64,000 nucleotides of DNA. Origin: Gigaspora margarita. Lineage: Eukaryota > Glomeromycota > Glomeromycetes > Diversisporales > Gigasporaceae. The notes under the pieces are model-generated. The model did no database searches. It was not told the origin of the DNA and saw nothing but the letters and a program-made list of their open reading frames with translations. Both the position numbers and the translations under genes were made by a program. The stretch is from positions 413,610 through 477,609 of the forward strand of contig WTPW01000198.1 of assembly GCA_009809945.1 (NCBI GenBank), given 5' to 3'. Of the stretch, positions 1 through 12,290 are shown in pieces. Numbering within the stretch: position 1 is the stretch's first letter; the number at the start of each line of letters is the position of its first letter.

Positions 1-309
1 GCATGTTTTTCTGTCTTAATATCTTTTGCGAGTTCCATTACTACTTAAAATAAAAAAAAATAAAAAGTTATAAAATTCTATTTTATTTTTTTTTATCAGT
101 TTTGTCGAAATTTTAATGTGATAAAAGGTTAGGTTTTTAAATATTGCGAGACAATAATTTTGAAAATAAAGGTAAAATCGATTCGTGAGAAAAAAAATTT
201 GTTCGTTAATAGTCTTACGAATATATATATATGGCGTGTAACAAACTTTAATATGTATGTTACAAATATTTAACTTACAATAAGGCTATAAAAGGTTAGA
301 ATGTGTTAT

Positions 310-366
310 CCACGGAATTAGGGATGATCCACGGAATTAGGGATGATCCACGGAATTAGGTATGAT
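310..366. repeat. Three tandem copies of a 19-bp unit
   Basis: Three head-to-tail copies begin at 310, 329 and 348 with the unit ccacggaattagggatgat; the third has one substitution. No coding meaning is apparent. It is followed at 376-475 by short inverted repeats built from acatgtagtaag. Confidence 0.9.
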
Positions 367-497
367 CACCTTACATGTAGTAAGTATTACTACATGTAGT
401 AAGTAATACTACAATTACGGTTTAAAAAAGACCATGTAGTAATATATGTAGTAAATATAATTGTAGTAATTAGCCATTTACGACGCCAATCACTATC

Positions 498-616
498 CGT
501 GCCATTTTTACCGCGCCATTCCGTGAAACGTTCCTGTACGTACCACATGATCAGTACCATTTCGAGCATTCCCGACACCAACCCGTACCACCACCCGTAC
601 CACTTTTCTTACAGGG
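498..616. repeat. Terminal fragment of the DNA element seen whole at 39142-39793
   Basis: This stretch is clearly similar to 39669-39793, including blocks such as gccatttttacc, tttcgagcattc and the end ccacttttcttacaggg. Only this one end was recognised here; the other end is missing or too diverged. Small ORFs across it are by-products of the repeat. Confidence 0.8.
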
Positions 617-1446
617 CGGACTATCTTTATTCTATCTCAAAATTTTATAATTTCTCTTGCAAGTTCTTTTTTTCTGCAAGTCCCTTATTTAAATTTAATT
701 GCACACTTGTGCATGCATTTAAAACTTCTCTTGCACAAAAAAAGAAAACTACTTGCGCATGTGCATCTCGTGCAAGGTAATTTTAAACACTGGCTTAGAT
801 CTGCAAAAATTAGCATTTTTATATCACGTAAATCGCAACAATTGGCTCATATTTAAATCGGACTGGTTAAAATTGGTAAGGCTATGCCGCTACCGATACA
901 GTAATACCAGATGGTATACGCTTGCTAAACTTTTATATTAACCGCCATAAAATATATGCATTATCTGATTGAGTAATTATTATGTGCTATTATATCTATA
1001 AGGTTTTTTATACATAACATTAATCAAACCAATATAAAAAATTTTGCTTGTCTCCTTTGTTTTTTGTGACATAAAGTACTTAACTTTATTTGTAGAGGAT
1101 ACAAATTTTTATTCGTTGTTTTCATTGTGAAACTGTTTTGAATGTTGAGAAAATTATTGCTAAGTACATATATGCATCCTTACATAATACATACAGCACG
1201 TACGTAAGTACGTATATAGATTTATTATACAATAAAAAAAAAATATTACTTATTTACATAAGCACGGCTAAATATATAAAAGTCTAATGTTTGATCAAGA
1301 CTATCGAGCTTTAATTAGCAACAATAAAATTATATTCATCCTTCCTTTCAACAATTAGTTGTAAGTTACAAATCTTTTCTTAACCATGGCTTATTTAAAT
1401 GACTTATTATCTCTTTGATAGGATTGCCATTCATTTTCTAGTTTAT
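617..1446. other. Upstream region of the histidine kinase
   Basis: No ORF resembles a protein. A TATA-like string (aatatataaaag) lies near 1270, about 175 bases before the chosen start, and GTAC-rich palindromic sequence lies at 1198-1220. The promoter assignment is inference from position only. Confidence 0.4.
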
Positions 1447-1616
1447 ATGCCTGCCTACAACGATAATATTGAGGATGATGAACCGGACTTTGTTAATACT
1501 GTCTACAATTATGATTGGTCATCAACTTCGCTTGGTCCTATGGAATTATGGGATGCTTCTCTAAAAAATGCTGTGGTAGTTTTCTGTTATTTTTTCTTTT
1601 AAAAAATATTAGAAAC

Positions 1617-1648
<32 letters not shown>

Positions 1649-4600
1649 CGTATGCCAATTTCAGAATTTATGTCTTCATTCTGCATTTCCCACTCTTATT
1701 TCTATCGCTCCCAATTGGATCGTACTATATAATAAAGGTAAACCAATTCTAGAATTCAACTTATTTGATACGTATACTTTATTGCCTTTAAATAACCATT
1801 CCTATTCGTTTATATAGCGTGGCGACCAATATTAAAGCAGAAACATCCATATGGTTAGTTAAATAAATTCTTGTCATATGTTTATAATTATTTTGTAAAT
1901 TTAACTTTCCTTTTAATATTAAATAGCATTAGGAAAATCAGCTAAACAAATTTGGTCTGACATACATGAAATTATTTTTTCACTATATGAAAGGTAAGTT
2001 ACGTAATAATTTTTTTACATCTGAAGCTTGAGATTTGCTGAAACTGAAGTTTGTTGAGCTAAGATACGCTAACGCTGAGCTTCAGTTTCTTTTTTCGAAA
2101 ATATAAAACCTACTTATACTCTTATGTAAATAATATGACCTTAAAAAATAGGTACAATTCTCAGATTTAGTATTTCAAGAAAAATTTTCATTTGTAATTG
2201 TCCGGAGCATAGCAGAGGGCTATCAATTTCTATGATAAAGACTTTTTATTTTGATTCTATGAATCATAGGCTAAAAATAATAAAATTTTCATCGAATATA
2301 GTCAAGTGGTTACCATGCTATCTTTGCTTAAACATTTGTATACTAAAAATTTTTTACACCTTAAAACGAAGATAACGCGGTAACTACTTGACCAAATTCA
2401 ATGAAAATTTCTATAAATTCGTAGAATTAAAATAAAGTTTTTTTTTTTTTTAAAAAAAAAACCAAGTTTCTAACAATGCTTGTTATTTCCCCGATAATGT
2501 TTATTATTTCCCCGGACTTCCGACGGAATAACAAACTTTAACAAGCATTGCTAGAAACTCTATTTTTTTTATTAATTATATTGATTATGAGTTGTAAAAC
2601 TCGTCATGACATCATATAAAAACGAAGAATAATTCCCTTATTTCACCGCTATGGAGAAATAACCCGGTAGATCTTCAGCCTGCAGGGGCCAGGATTTCCT
2701 CTTATTCCCGCCGCGGGAAATAAGTAATAGAAGTATAGCTTAATATTATATTTCGAGATAAAAAACTTTTAAAGCTAATATCAAGTACCTATTAACATAA
2801 AAAAATTATTTTACAGTACCAGATCATTCCGCTAGTACATGTTATGATTATAATCCCGCACCACTTTATTATAATAAAAATGGTGTGGGATTATAATCAT
2901 AACATGTACCAGCAGAATAATCTGGTACTGTAAAATAATTTTTTTATGTGTTGCACACCGGGTGAAGGATCAGTTGTGTAACATCGACGGTTCCTCCTGT
3001 TTAATAAAGGTTCAAAATTATGCTTTACAAAGTTTTTTTATCTTGAAATATAATATTGTTAAGACTATTATACATCAATTTATAGTTAAACAGGGATTCA
3101 TCTACCCTAACTGTTTGATTGCTTGTTTACTATTCTGCCATTGCATATTTGTATAATTCACACCGGACTTATTACAGTTTCCGTTTCCTAGTATTTAACT
3201 TTGAAATTTCAACTTAATATACGTAGTGTAAGAACAACTGGAAAAGGCCTGATTAAAAATGATCTATTCTTTGAACTGCAACGTGATGGGTATATAGAGG
3301 AGACGTATTTTAGCTATACATATAGTCCTATTTTTAAATCTGATGGCTCTGTTTGTGCTGTATTTGTTCTGGGACAAGAAACTACACATAAAGTTTTGAA
3401 TACTCGAAGATTAAAAACACTTGATCAACTTAGTCGTCGGATTTCTGGTTAGTAATATTATAATTATAATACAATCGACTCCCTCTTAGTGTAGCTCACT
3501 GGGACTTAGTAAAATTTTCTTAAGTAAAAAAAAAAAACCTGCACTTAAAGAGAACCTGCATTTAGAGAATGTAATTTTATTATGACTTTATATAGCTTGG
3601 GACCGAAGCTAAACTTGCATTTTAAAGAGAATTTAATATGACCTGCACTTAGAGGGTTCCGACTGTATTTAATGCAGTATGTTAACTCTTACTTATATTG
3701 ACTTAATATTTATTGAAGAGGCTGAATCCTTAGAAAATGCCTGCCATATTATTACAAAAGTGCTGAGCGATAATAATGCCGATATTCCTTATGCAATAAC
3801 TTTTTTTGTCGAACATATACCAAATACTGTTGAATCTTTGATTGCTCGTCTAATTGCTACAACCTTTGATTATGACAATGAAAAAGGATGGCTTTTTCCT
3901 AATTTTTTACCTGAAACCCCCGAAATAATTGACTTAGCTAAAGATGCATATCCTGAATTAAACCGAGAAACTGAAACTTATTTGTTTTTAGAATATGATT
4001 CTTGGCCATTACACCTTTTATTAAAGGAAGGTGGTGATATAAAAGTTGTTTTAAAAGATGGATCTCAGGCTGTACTCTTATTAACAAAAATTTCTCTTGG
4101 CGAAGGCCATTTTTTATCGGCTATAATAATTTGTGGTATTAATCGACGTCGTAAACTTGATGAGAAGTATATGGAATTTTTAAAAGTATGAAAAAATTCT
4201 TAAATTTAGCTTTTATTTATTAAAATACTTACTGTAAATACTATTATAATTTATTAGTTAATCGTAAATCATATGAATTCATATTTATTATATGCGAGAT
4301 CAATTGAAGAGGAAAGGATGCGATGTAAAACATTGACTGATTTAAATCACCAAAAAATCATGTTTTTTCAAGGAATTAGTCATGAATTAAAAAGTATTTG
4401 ATTTATCATAAAGTATTAAACTTTTTCAAAAATATAATGAGTTAATAAATTGAAACTTTTTTTACAATGTCAGCACCGTTAACTTTAATGCTTTCACCAC
4501 TTGATGACATAATTAATGCATGCCCACAAGAAACGCCGATAATGCCTCATCTTCAAATTATACGACGTAACGCTCGTCGATTGCTTAAACTTATTAATAC

Positions 4601-7600
4601 TTTGTTACAAGTAAGTTATGTATAAATTTTTAATAAATTCATCATAAACCCACTTGCAGTAATTTCAGAACTATTATATTAAAGGATATTCGTATCTTAT
4701 ACAGTTTTCAAATATAGAATCTAACAAGTTGGAAATATGCTATCGTGAAACAAACATAAATAAATTTACTCGAGAATTAGTTTCTGACTTTAAAAACATG
4801 GCAGAAACATTAGGTTTGAATTACGTTATTGACATTCCAAATTGTGATGATTTTAATCAAGCTGTGGGAGATAAGGTTTATTTAGATCATGATATGTACG
4901 AAACAATTGTATTTAATCTTTGTAAGCATTTCTAAAAAGAAAAAGAAAAAGAAAATATTTGTTTAAAAAATCAAATTATTAAAACTGCAGGTTTAATTTT
5001 ATTAAAAATATTTTTGTTTATTAAAGGTTCGAATGCACTAAAGCATACTTGGAATGGGAACATAATTATTCGCTTATATCCTGACTACAAAGATAAGAAA
5101 AAGATGATAGTTCTTGAAGTGTCAGATACAGGTTAATAAATATTCCTCGCTAACTTATTAAATTAGACATGATAAATATTTTACTATTATTATTTCTTTT
5201 AATTCAGGAGTTGGCATCCCAGAGGCAGCCCTTCCAAATATATTTCAACGTTTTTATCGTATAAAATCTCAACACTCGCGTAGTCATGAAGGTACTGGAA
5301 TAGGGCTTGCACTCATCAAAGAATTTATTGCGTGTCATGGTGGAGATATCACTGTTACTTCAGTAGTAAATAAAGGAACTACATTTAAATGTTGGTTTCC
5401 AATAGGACGTGAGCACTTACCAACAAATAGAATACACAGTAATAATGTTGAAATTCCAATAAGTCATGGTCAAGAATTATACACCAATCGACAGCTTTAT
5501 TTTGAAGAAAGTTCTCAATGGATAAAAAATAGTACATTTGAAGATCAAAATGATATGGATAAATCATCAATCGAAAACTGCGAAATGTTACCGAAAGATT
5601 TCACTTTTCATTCCTTTACAGATGATTTTATTAACATGAGAAAATATCAAATCGTACTTGTTGATGATAATAATGATATTCGGTAAAAATTTTTTTAAAT
5701 TATTATTAGGCCATACAAACTTAATAAATTGGTTCTCATAACCCGGCCGGGTCAAAATTTGCAATACTTAAAAAATTTTTTAAGTATATTTACTATCCGG
5801 GCGAGATTTTTTAAATATATATAAAATTTTTTGAAAATAAATTAAAAACCGGGCTGCCGGGTCATTTTTAAAAATTTTATTTTATGAGAACCGATTTATT
5901 AAGTTTGTATGATCTTATAGACATTTATAAATCACGTCATTGGCGTTTAACATCACAGTTACTATATCTCAAAAAAATTAGGTAACTAACTAATATGATT
6001 TGGTATACTCAGGATATATAATGCTGCGCGCTTTCCTTGTAATAGTAAAAATTATATACAGTGTTAAACACCATGAAGTGCTTTAATATTATCATTACTA
6101 TGATATTATTATTCGTAAATAATTTATTTCTTATTGATCACGTTTTTAGAGATTATCTAGCAAATCTTTTAAAAGAATTTGATGTACATTGTGCTTGTGA
6201 CGGTCAAGATGCTATACGACTTTTAAAAAAACTTAACAGATTACCTGATTTAATCCTTAGCGGTAATCATTTTCAAGTTAATATATAATACAACGAGAAT
6301 TATTATTGAATTATAAATTATTATTCCTATTATTATTTGAATTTAATAGATATTATGATGCCAAATATGAATGGATACGAGCTATTAAATGCGTTAAGAT
6401 CTAATGCAAAAACTCGAATGATTCCAGTAATATTATTATCCGCCAAAGCTGCTGAAGATTCCATGATCGAAGGTAAATTTAAAATTTATTATATTATATG
6501 TTAATAATAGATTATTCTACTTTCTTAATTTTTGTTTTCAATTTATTTTTACTTCTAGGTCTGGATAGAGGAGCAGATGATTATTTAATAAAACCGGTTT
6601 CTTCTCGTCAACTAATTACTCGTATTCGTGCTAATATTGAACTTTCACTTCTTCGTCGTAAAATATCATTTCAACAAAGTAAAGAAGAAGAAGCAAAGCA
6701 ATTAATATTTTCAATATCAAATAAGATTCTTTTCGGATTAGATCTTAAAGAATCTTTGTTTGATATTATTCAAGAAATCAATACTATATTGCCAAGTGAA
6801 AGAATATTTATTATCACAAACGACCAATCTGAATTTATAAATAATAAAATAGTTACTTTATATGAAGGTTCAGAAAGTGGAACACCGATGACTAATCTAT
6901 CCAAAGAAATTATTGATAAAAGTAAATCACAGATATCAACCACTTTACAAGAATTTTTAAATAATAATTCAGGAATAAGTATTTGTTTCGACAAATACTG
7001 TTATGATATTTGTAAAAATGTATCAGAATTATCTGTAGAAATAAGGTTGAATAATAGTTGTTGGGGATGGATAAAATTACATAGATCACCGCATTCTATT
7101 TGGCTCAATTCTGAAATTGAATTATTACAACAAATATCGAATCAAATAAGTTTATTTATTACTTATTCAAACGTTTTAAAAGAAAATGCTGAAAATGAAA
7201 TTAAAATGAAAGCTGTTGAATTTGCAAATAAGACCAAGAGTCAAATATTAGCAAATACTTCACATGGTATATATTTTCATTGTCGAGTATTACTGTACTA
7301 AAATTCTCTAATTAATTTTGATCTTCATTGCTTATTATAGAATTACGAACACCATTAGGAGCGATAATAGGCATTCTTTCCTCCTTTGAGAAAACTATCT
7401 TAACCGCTGATCAAAGAGACATGATTGATGTCACGATCAATGCTTCTGATATAGTATTATCAATAGTAAATGATATTCTCGATATAGCAAAATTAAAAGC
7501 ACGAAAAGTCACTCTAATAAATAGAACATTTGATTTATTAGAATTATTTGATGATACAATTGAGGAATTTGGAAAAAGAGCCGGAATTAAAAAGATTGAA

Positions 7601-8765
7601 TTCATTGTAAATTGCGAGATAGATATGTTGCCGAGATATGTTAAGGGTGATCCTGATAGGTGATTAAACTAATGTAATTTGTATATATATATATTATATT
7701 TATTTATTATTTATTATTTATTTATTATTTGTCTCTTGTTTGTAAATAGACTGAGACAAGCTTTATCTCTTTTATTATCAAATGCGTAACTATTTCTTTT
7801 TTCGAATATTATTTTTTCACATTATTTTTGCATAATACATTGCGATATGATTCATTCTTATAATAATTCCCTAATTCCCTAGAGTTAAGTTTACCAATAA
7901 AGGTAATATTGTATTGACAATTTCAATGCAATTACAAGAAGATATTGATGAAGACAAAGATAAACCAACCAATGATCAAATTGCTAAAAAAGGAAGATTG
8001 TTGATCGAAATACATGATACTGGAATTGGGTAAGCTGTTTATGATTAATATACTCTATTAACATAAAGTCATCTAAGATAGTTATTTAATAATAAAATAA
8101 TAGCATGGATTCAGAATATATAGAAAGTGCTTGGAAAAGCTTTTCACAATGTGATATGTCAATAACTAAGAAGCAAGATGGAACGGGACTTGGTCTTTCA
8201 ATTTGCAAAAGGCTAGTCGAAATTAATGAAGGAGAAATTAATGTAGAAAGTGAGCTAGGAAAAGGAAGTAAATTTTGGTTTACATGGAATGTCGAACTAT
8301 TACCAACCTCTTCCTTATTATCAAATGTTCAATTTGATCAAAAGTGTTGTGTATTACCTCAAAGCTATAAAACAAAAACGAATACTAATAATTCATCCAG
8401 TTGATGATGCGAGAAATGCAATGTTGAAATATTTTAAAATGATCAAAGAAGTTGATGCATTTGATACCTTTAACAAAAGTATTAGAGCAGCAAAAAAGTA
8501 TAAGGAATTGAATAATCAATCTGCTTATGATATAGCATTCATTAGTCTTTATGAAATTAATGAAGAAGAGGTCACGAAAGTAATATCAGAATTAAGAGGA
8601 CTAACAATAAATAATGATAGTTTAATAATAGTCTTTATAGTATTTCCAAATAATGAAGAGAATGAATTGGCAGAAAGATTAATTAGAAAAGTTGGAGGTG
8701 CAATTTCTATTCTTTATACTCCAATTACATGGAAAAAATTAATTAATTTATTTATGAACATGTAA
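1447..8765 (+). CDS. Tandem hybrid histidine kinase (PAS-GAF-HK-REC-GAF-HK-REC-like), 18 exons
   Basis: A two-component sensor with two kinase modules in one chain, about 1,389 residues. Exons: 1447-1575, 1665-1737, 1818-1853, 1927-1993, 3227-3447, 3719-4185, 4258-4393, 4474-4610, 4705-4921, 5027-5131, 5208-5682, 6150-6262, 6350-6472, 6559-7266, 7341-7659, 7750-7785, 7883-8029, 8104-8765. Phases match across all 17 introns. Order: PAS-like (residues about 20-170, GPMELWD), GAF-like (180-345), HisKA with ISHELKTPL (His about 373), HATPase with SNALKH, DTGVGIP and GTGIGLAL, receiver with VLVDDNND, acceptor Asp in DIMMP (about 726) and KP, GAF-like linker, second HisKA NTSHELRTPL (His about 1002), HATPase with LSNAVKFT, DTGIGM and GTGLGL, then a receiver-like tail without the usual acceptor Asp. 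It probably autophosphorylates on His and relays to Asp. The start is the first ATG in frame with the PAS. The last exon holds one base too many near 8357-8360 (between VLPQ and [11 protein letters not shown]). This could be a sequencing error, a true frameshift, or a 97-base intron at 8268-8364, which would remove the conserved FWFTW segment. No transmembrane segment was seen. Confidence 0.88.
2286..2415. repeat. Inverted repeat in intron 4 of the kinase
   Basis: Two arms of about 50 bases (2286-2336 and 2365-2415) are imperfect reverse complements, with tagtcaagtggttacc facing ggtaactacttgacc. It looks like a small non-autonomous element; no family could be named. Confidence 0.75.
2464..2560. 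repeat. Small hairpin element in intron 4
   Basis: Ends of about 20 bases are inverted (agtttctaacaatgcttgtt facing aacaagcattgctagaaact). The loop carries repeated ttatttcccc and cggac blocks. A similar ttatttcc/ggaaataa vocabulary recurs at 2620-2720 and at 56580-56800. Confidence 0.75.
2803..2946. repeat. Long hairpin in intron 4
   Basis: Near-perfect inverted repeat with arms of about 65 bases: ttacagtaccagat at the left and atctggtactgtaa at the right, turning around 2875. The transcript of intron 4 would fold here. Probably a MITE. Confidence 0.85.
3472..3665. mobile_element. Pogo/Tigger-like MITE in intron 5 of the kinase
   Basis: A 194-bp element with ends caatcgactccctcttagtg and cacttagagggttccgactg, flanked by a TA duplication (3470-3471 and 3666-3667). 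A TA target site and CAGTCG-type ends are typical of the Tc1/mariner-pogo superfamily. No coding capacity. It sits wholly inside an intron, so the splice sites are spared. Confidence 0.85.
5709..5914. mobile_element. MITE in intron 11 (family A, copy 1)
   Basis: Terminal inverted repeats of about 38 bases begin ggccatacaaacttaataaa and are mirrored at 5880-5914. The interior has cccggccgggt blocks. A second diverged copy lies at 48053-48262. Confidence 0.85.
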
Positions 8766-9958
8766 AAAATTTACTCAACTATTGATAATATTGTACTTCA
8801 ATGAATATTCTTAAGTGAGAAGAAGATCATATTCTTCATAATACTGAAGATATAAGATATATAGTATCAATTATAAATGATAAAATACATTTTGATCTAA
8901 AACCAGGAATGCAGATACAAATCGAGCATGTTTAAATGTCTAAAAATCAAGAAAATCAATAGCTTGTTAGTTAAATTTTCAATTTTATAAACTTATATGT
9001 ATGTTTTAAAGCAAAAATTAATTTATGAAAAATTAGCATATACTGATATAGCCATAACCTTGTTATACTCACACTATTTTTTTAAATCTAGCTATTATAA
9101 AACATATAAAATTTGACCTTTATATAGGCACAACTTTTTATAATTACCAAAATTTTGTTTCCAACCTGGTGATTATATAGGTCTGTCTGTATATGAACAG
9201 CTAGTTCAAAATGAAAAGATAATAAGTAGAAATTTTAACATTATGTTAATATGAATAATAAAATAAGAATATCTAAGATAATCTAAAAAAATTTTATTTA
9301 AGAAAAAAGTCCTTAACATATACTTGTCCATTTTAAACATATATAATTGGCAGTTTCGCTTATATATCACATTATATTTATAGCAGTACTCACAAGCTCA
9401 TCCTAGATGTGATTTTTTAGCAATCGAAATCGTAATACTGTAGTGATAATAATTATATTGTGATAAGAGCTAGTATGAAAAGAGATAGCTGTATATCATA
9501 TTTATAGTATATATAAATTATTTAATATATTTTATAATTTTTATATAGTTATAGATTTATTAATTTAGTTATTATCTTAAATTTTGCAAAGAATCTGTTT
9601 TGTTAGAACATAAAATGCAGTCTTTTAGACTAAATTTTGAGCTATTAGTAATTTTTTAAAACATACAAACAAATTTTATATTATGCCTTATCTTGTGATT
9701 TATATGTAAAAATTACCCTTTTAATTTTTATCATAGTAGATCACATCTATTTTTATAACATTTTTGATTAAATTTGTTGCTAATAAACAATGTAAAAAAT
9801 TTTTGATATTTTCATAGTATTATGTTATAAAAAACATCATCAAAAATTCCATATAAACTCAGAATAATTGTAAACAAATAATTGTATCTGCATCAACTAT
9901 TAATTACTTTATGATTGATCTAATATTGGTCATTATAAATAAAAATTATAAATATATA
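8766..9958. other. Intergenic, no gene seen
   Basis: AT-rich sequence after the kinase stop. The first 150 bases could hold decayed remains of a longer kinase 3' end, but no continuous reading supports that. Confidence 0.4.
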
Positions 9959-10300
9959 CAGTCGGGACACCATAAACTAACACACCTTTTTATATGTATT
10001 TTACAAAAATTTATATAACTTAAAAATAAAAATTTTTTTAATAAAATTTTTTAACCAATTTGTAGCTTTAATTCTAAGCTACAATTTGGTTAAAAAAGAT
10101 TTTATTTTATTTTAACTTTAAGAAGTTATATCAATTTAAAGTTTACTAAGAAACTAAAAATTTGGCGTTTAATATATAAAAAAAAAACTCATATATGATT
10201 TTTGACCAATCACAATTGATTCTATTATATTATCCAATCAGAATCGAGTATTTATTTTAAAATTTGGCGCAGGGGTGTTGGTTTATACTGTCCCGCACTG
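9959..10300. mobile_element. Mariner-type MITE
   Basis: A 342-bp element with ends cagtcgggacaccataaac and gtttatactgtcccgcactg, flanked by TA on both sides. The interior is AT-rich with an aaatttggcg motif repeated near the right end. No transposase. TA duplication and end sequence point to Tc1/mariner. Confidence 0.88.
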
Positions 10301-11085
10301 TAATAAAAAAAACATTAATAAATCCACTGTTTTATATTTGACAATCCAATCATTTATATATGTTTCATTTATGTAACATATTTTTGTATTTCTAACATCC
10401 TTTGCTCAATAATTATTAACAAAATAATAATAATAATAATAAGAAATAAAAAGGAAATCATTTATAACTCATTATAATACATGTCGCTCTGATTATACTG
10501 ACATCGATTATAATAATGTCTTCGTAAATCTTTCTATACCAACAATTTTTTCAAAATATTAATATGAAATGTTAGTATAATTCACTGTCTCAACATTTTG
10601 AATTTTTTTTTTACTTATGTCGCATATTAAAAAGCAAATCTTAAAGCTAAATTTAAAATTTGAAATAATTATATTATTACTCATCATGATTATTATCAAA
10701 ATGGATTTTTTCCTTCAATGAAACTGCTTTTTAATTGTTCAGCTGGAGACCTTTATTATTTATAAAATATTAATATACCGGTAAGTAATTTACTATTTTG
10801 TAAAAAATTTAAAAAAAGTATCTTACCCATAAAGTATTAATTCTTTAAAGGCCGTCGTATCTTCACCCTTAATATTATTCTGAATAAATAACTAATTACA
10901 AAATATGCAAATATGTTAATTATAATAATAAAAAAATACTAAAATATAGCAAATAAAGTGTCAGATTTTGTAAGATGAGGTTTACAATAGGATGGATGAA
11001 ACTTCTCAGGAGGGAGAAAAGAGCTCTGTAGTAAATTGATTACAGCTAATATCTGACATGTTTTTAACCAAATAGGACGCTATTA
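10301..11085. other. Intergenic, no gene seen
   Basis: AT-rich with a short (taa) run near 10428. The last part may include decayed 3' sequence of the minus-strand TXNL1-like relic that follows. Confidence 0.35.
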
Positions 11086-12290
11086 AATTACATACAACAA
11101 TATTTGATACATTTTGAAACTTAACAAATTTCAAGGGAATTATTGAGTTTCTTTATAATCTTTTTCAGTAAATTCAAGTAACTGAGTTTCTTCAATATAA
11201 TCAGTATCTTCAAAATTGAGGATAGGCCTATTGATAAAAAGCTTTATTTCCTTGGGAGCTTTATCTATAAAAATTTAAATATAATATTATACCTTTGTAT
11301 CAAGCTTTTATATACAGATAAAACCAAAATATTGTACAATGGACTAACCAATTTCTTTATTTCAATTTTATCACCAATTCTTTCTTTACTTTTGTTTTAT
11401 TATTATCTCTAGGAATAATTCTTATTGAATGAAGTTTCACATGTTGAGTAAAAGGAATAGAAATCATAAGTTGTTCATCTACATCTGATTCTAAATATGT
11501 ACTATCTACTTTAAAAATATTTTGAACATTATTATTTTCTTGTTGATTAAAACAATCAATTTGTTTGAGCCTGATAAATCTATTTATCTTTTTCTAAAAA
11601 TAATAAAATTAGTTTTAAACTATTTATATAAATTGTCATGGCTGATGCTGGAATTGGACCTATGTTGATATGAAATTTGAAGTTTTTTGGTTACTTATTT
11701 AAGGTTAACTTGGCTGATGTTTAGAATTGATAATTAAAATGTATATGTGGAATTTATTAGAGCATGTTTCAAATGAGGCCCCAAATTCAACATCAGTCTA
11801 TTTCAGTATTAGTTCGACAATTATTTACAATACATACATGCCCACATACGTCTTCGTTTTCTTCAATGAGGTTTTTGAGCTTATCCCATTTGCACTGACA
11901 AGTCTTTCAATTTCTTGTCCTTTCTTAATAAATGTGAAAGTTGGAAAAGCATAATATAAGTCATGTTATAATGCGTAATAGTATAAAGTCAGTTGTTCTT
12001 AAGATGAAAATAAAAAGTTTGGAATACAATTATATTATTTGGGCGCTCAGCAATATCCTCCTTTTTTGTAGTGTCACAATCGGCAATATAGTCTTCATTC
12101 TTAAAAACAACCTAATGAAAATTATACATACTGTAAATTAGTAAATATATAAATGGTTTATAGAAGTTTAAAAAACTTACCATAGCAAAATTTGCAAATT
12201 CATCATATCTTAAACTTAGTTCTCGGAAAGTTGGCAAAATAACTTGGCTCCAAATACATTCAGTTGAGTGAAAATATATTACAGTCTAAA
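11086..12290 (-). pseudogene. Broken thioredoxin-PITH protein gene (TXNL1-like)
   Basis: Minus-strand pieces give a thioredoxin-like fold followed by a PITH domain, the arrangement of the proteasome-associated thioredoxin-like protein TXNL1. Exon 12181-12285 encodes VIYFHSTECIWSQV and RYDEFANFAM with a clean gtaagt donor. It is followed by KNEDYIADCDTTKKEDIAE (from 12111 down) and PTFTFIKKGQEIERLVSANG (about 11950-11880). PITH pieces are DVDEQLMISIPFTQHVKLHS and IIPRDNNK (11570-11400), APKEIKLFINRPILNFED (about 11260) and IPLKFVKFQNVSNI (about 11125). The reading frame is lost between the pieces around 11400 and again at about 11150, where a stop follows KETQ. The catalytic CxxC of thioredoxin is absent (CIWS instead). 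Either a pseudogene or a poorly assembled gene. No start exon was recognised upstream of 12285. Confidence 0.72.

Noticed and set aside
5027-5040. tRNA T-loop-like ggttcgaat
   Set aside because: It is the start of a kinase exon encoding SNALKH; no cloverleaf around it.
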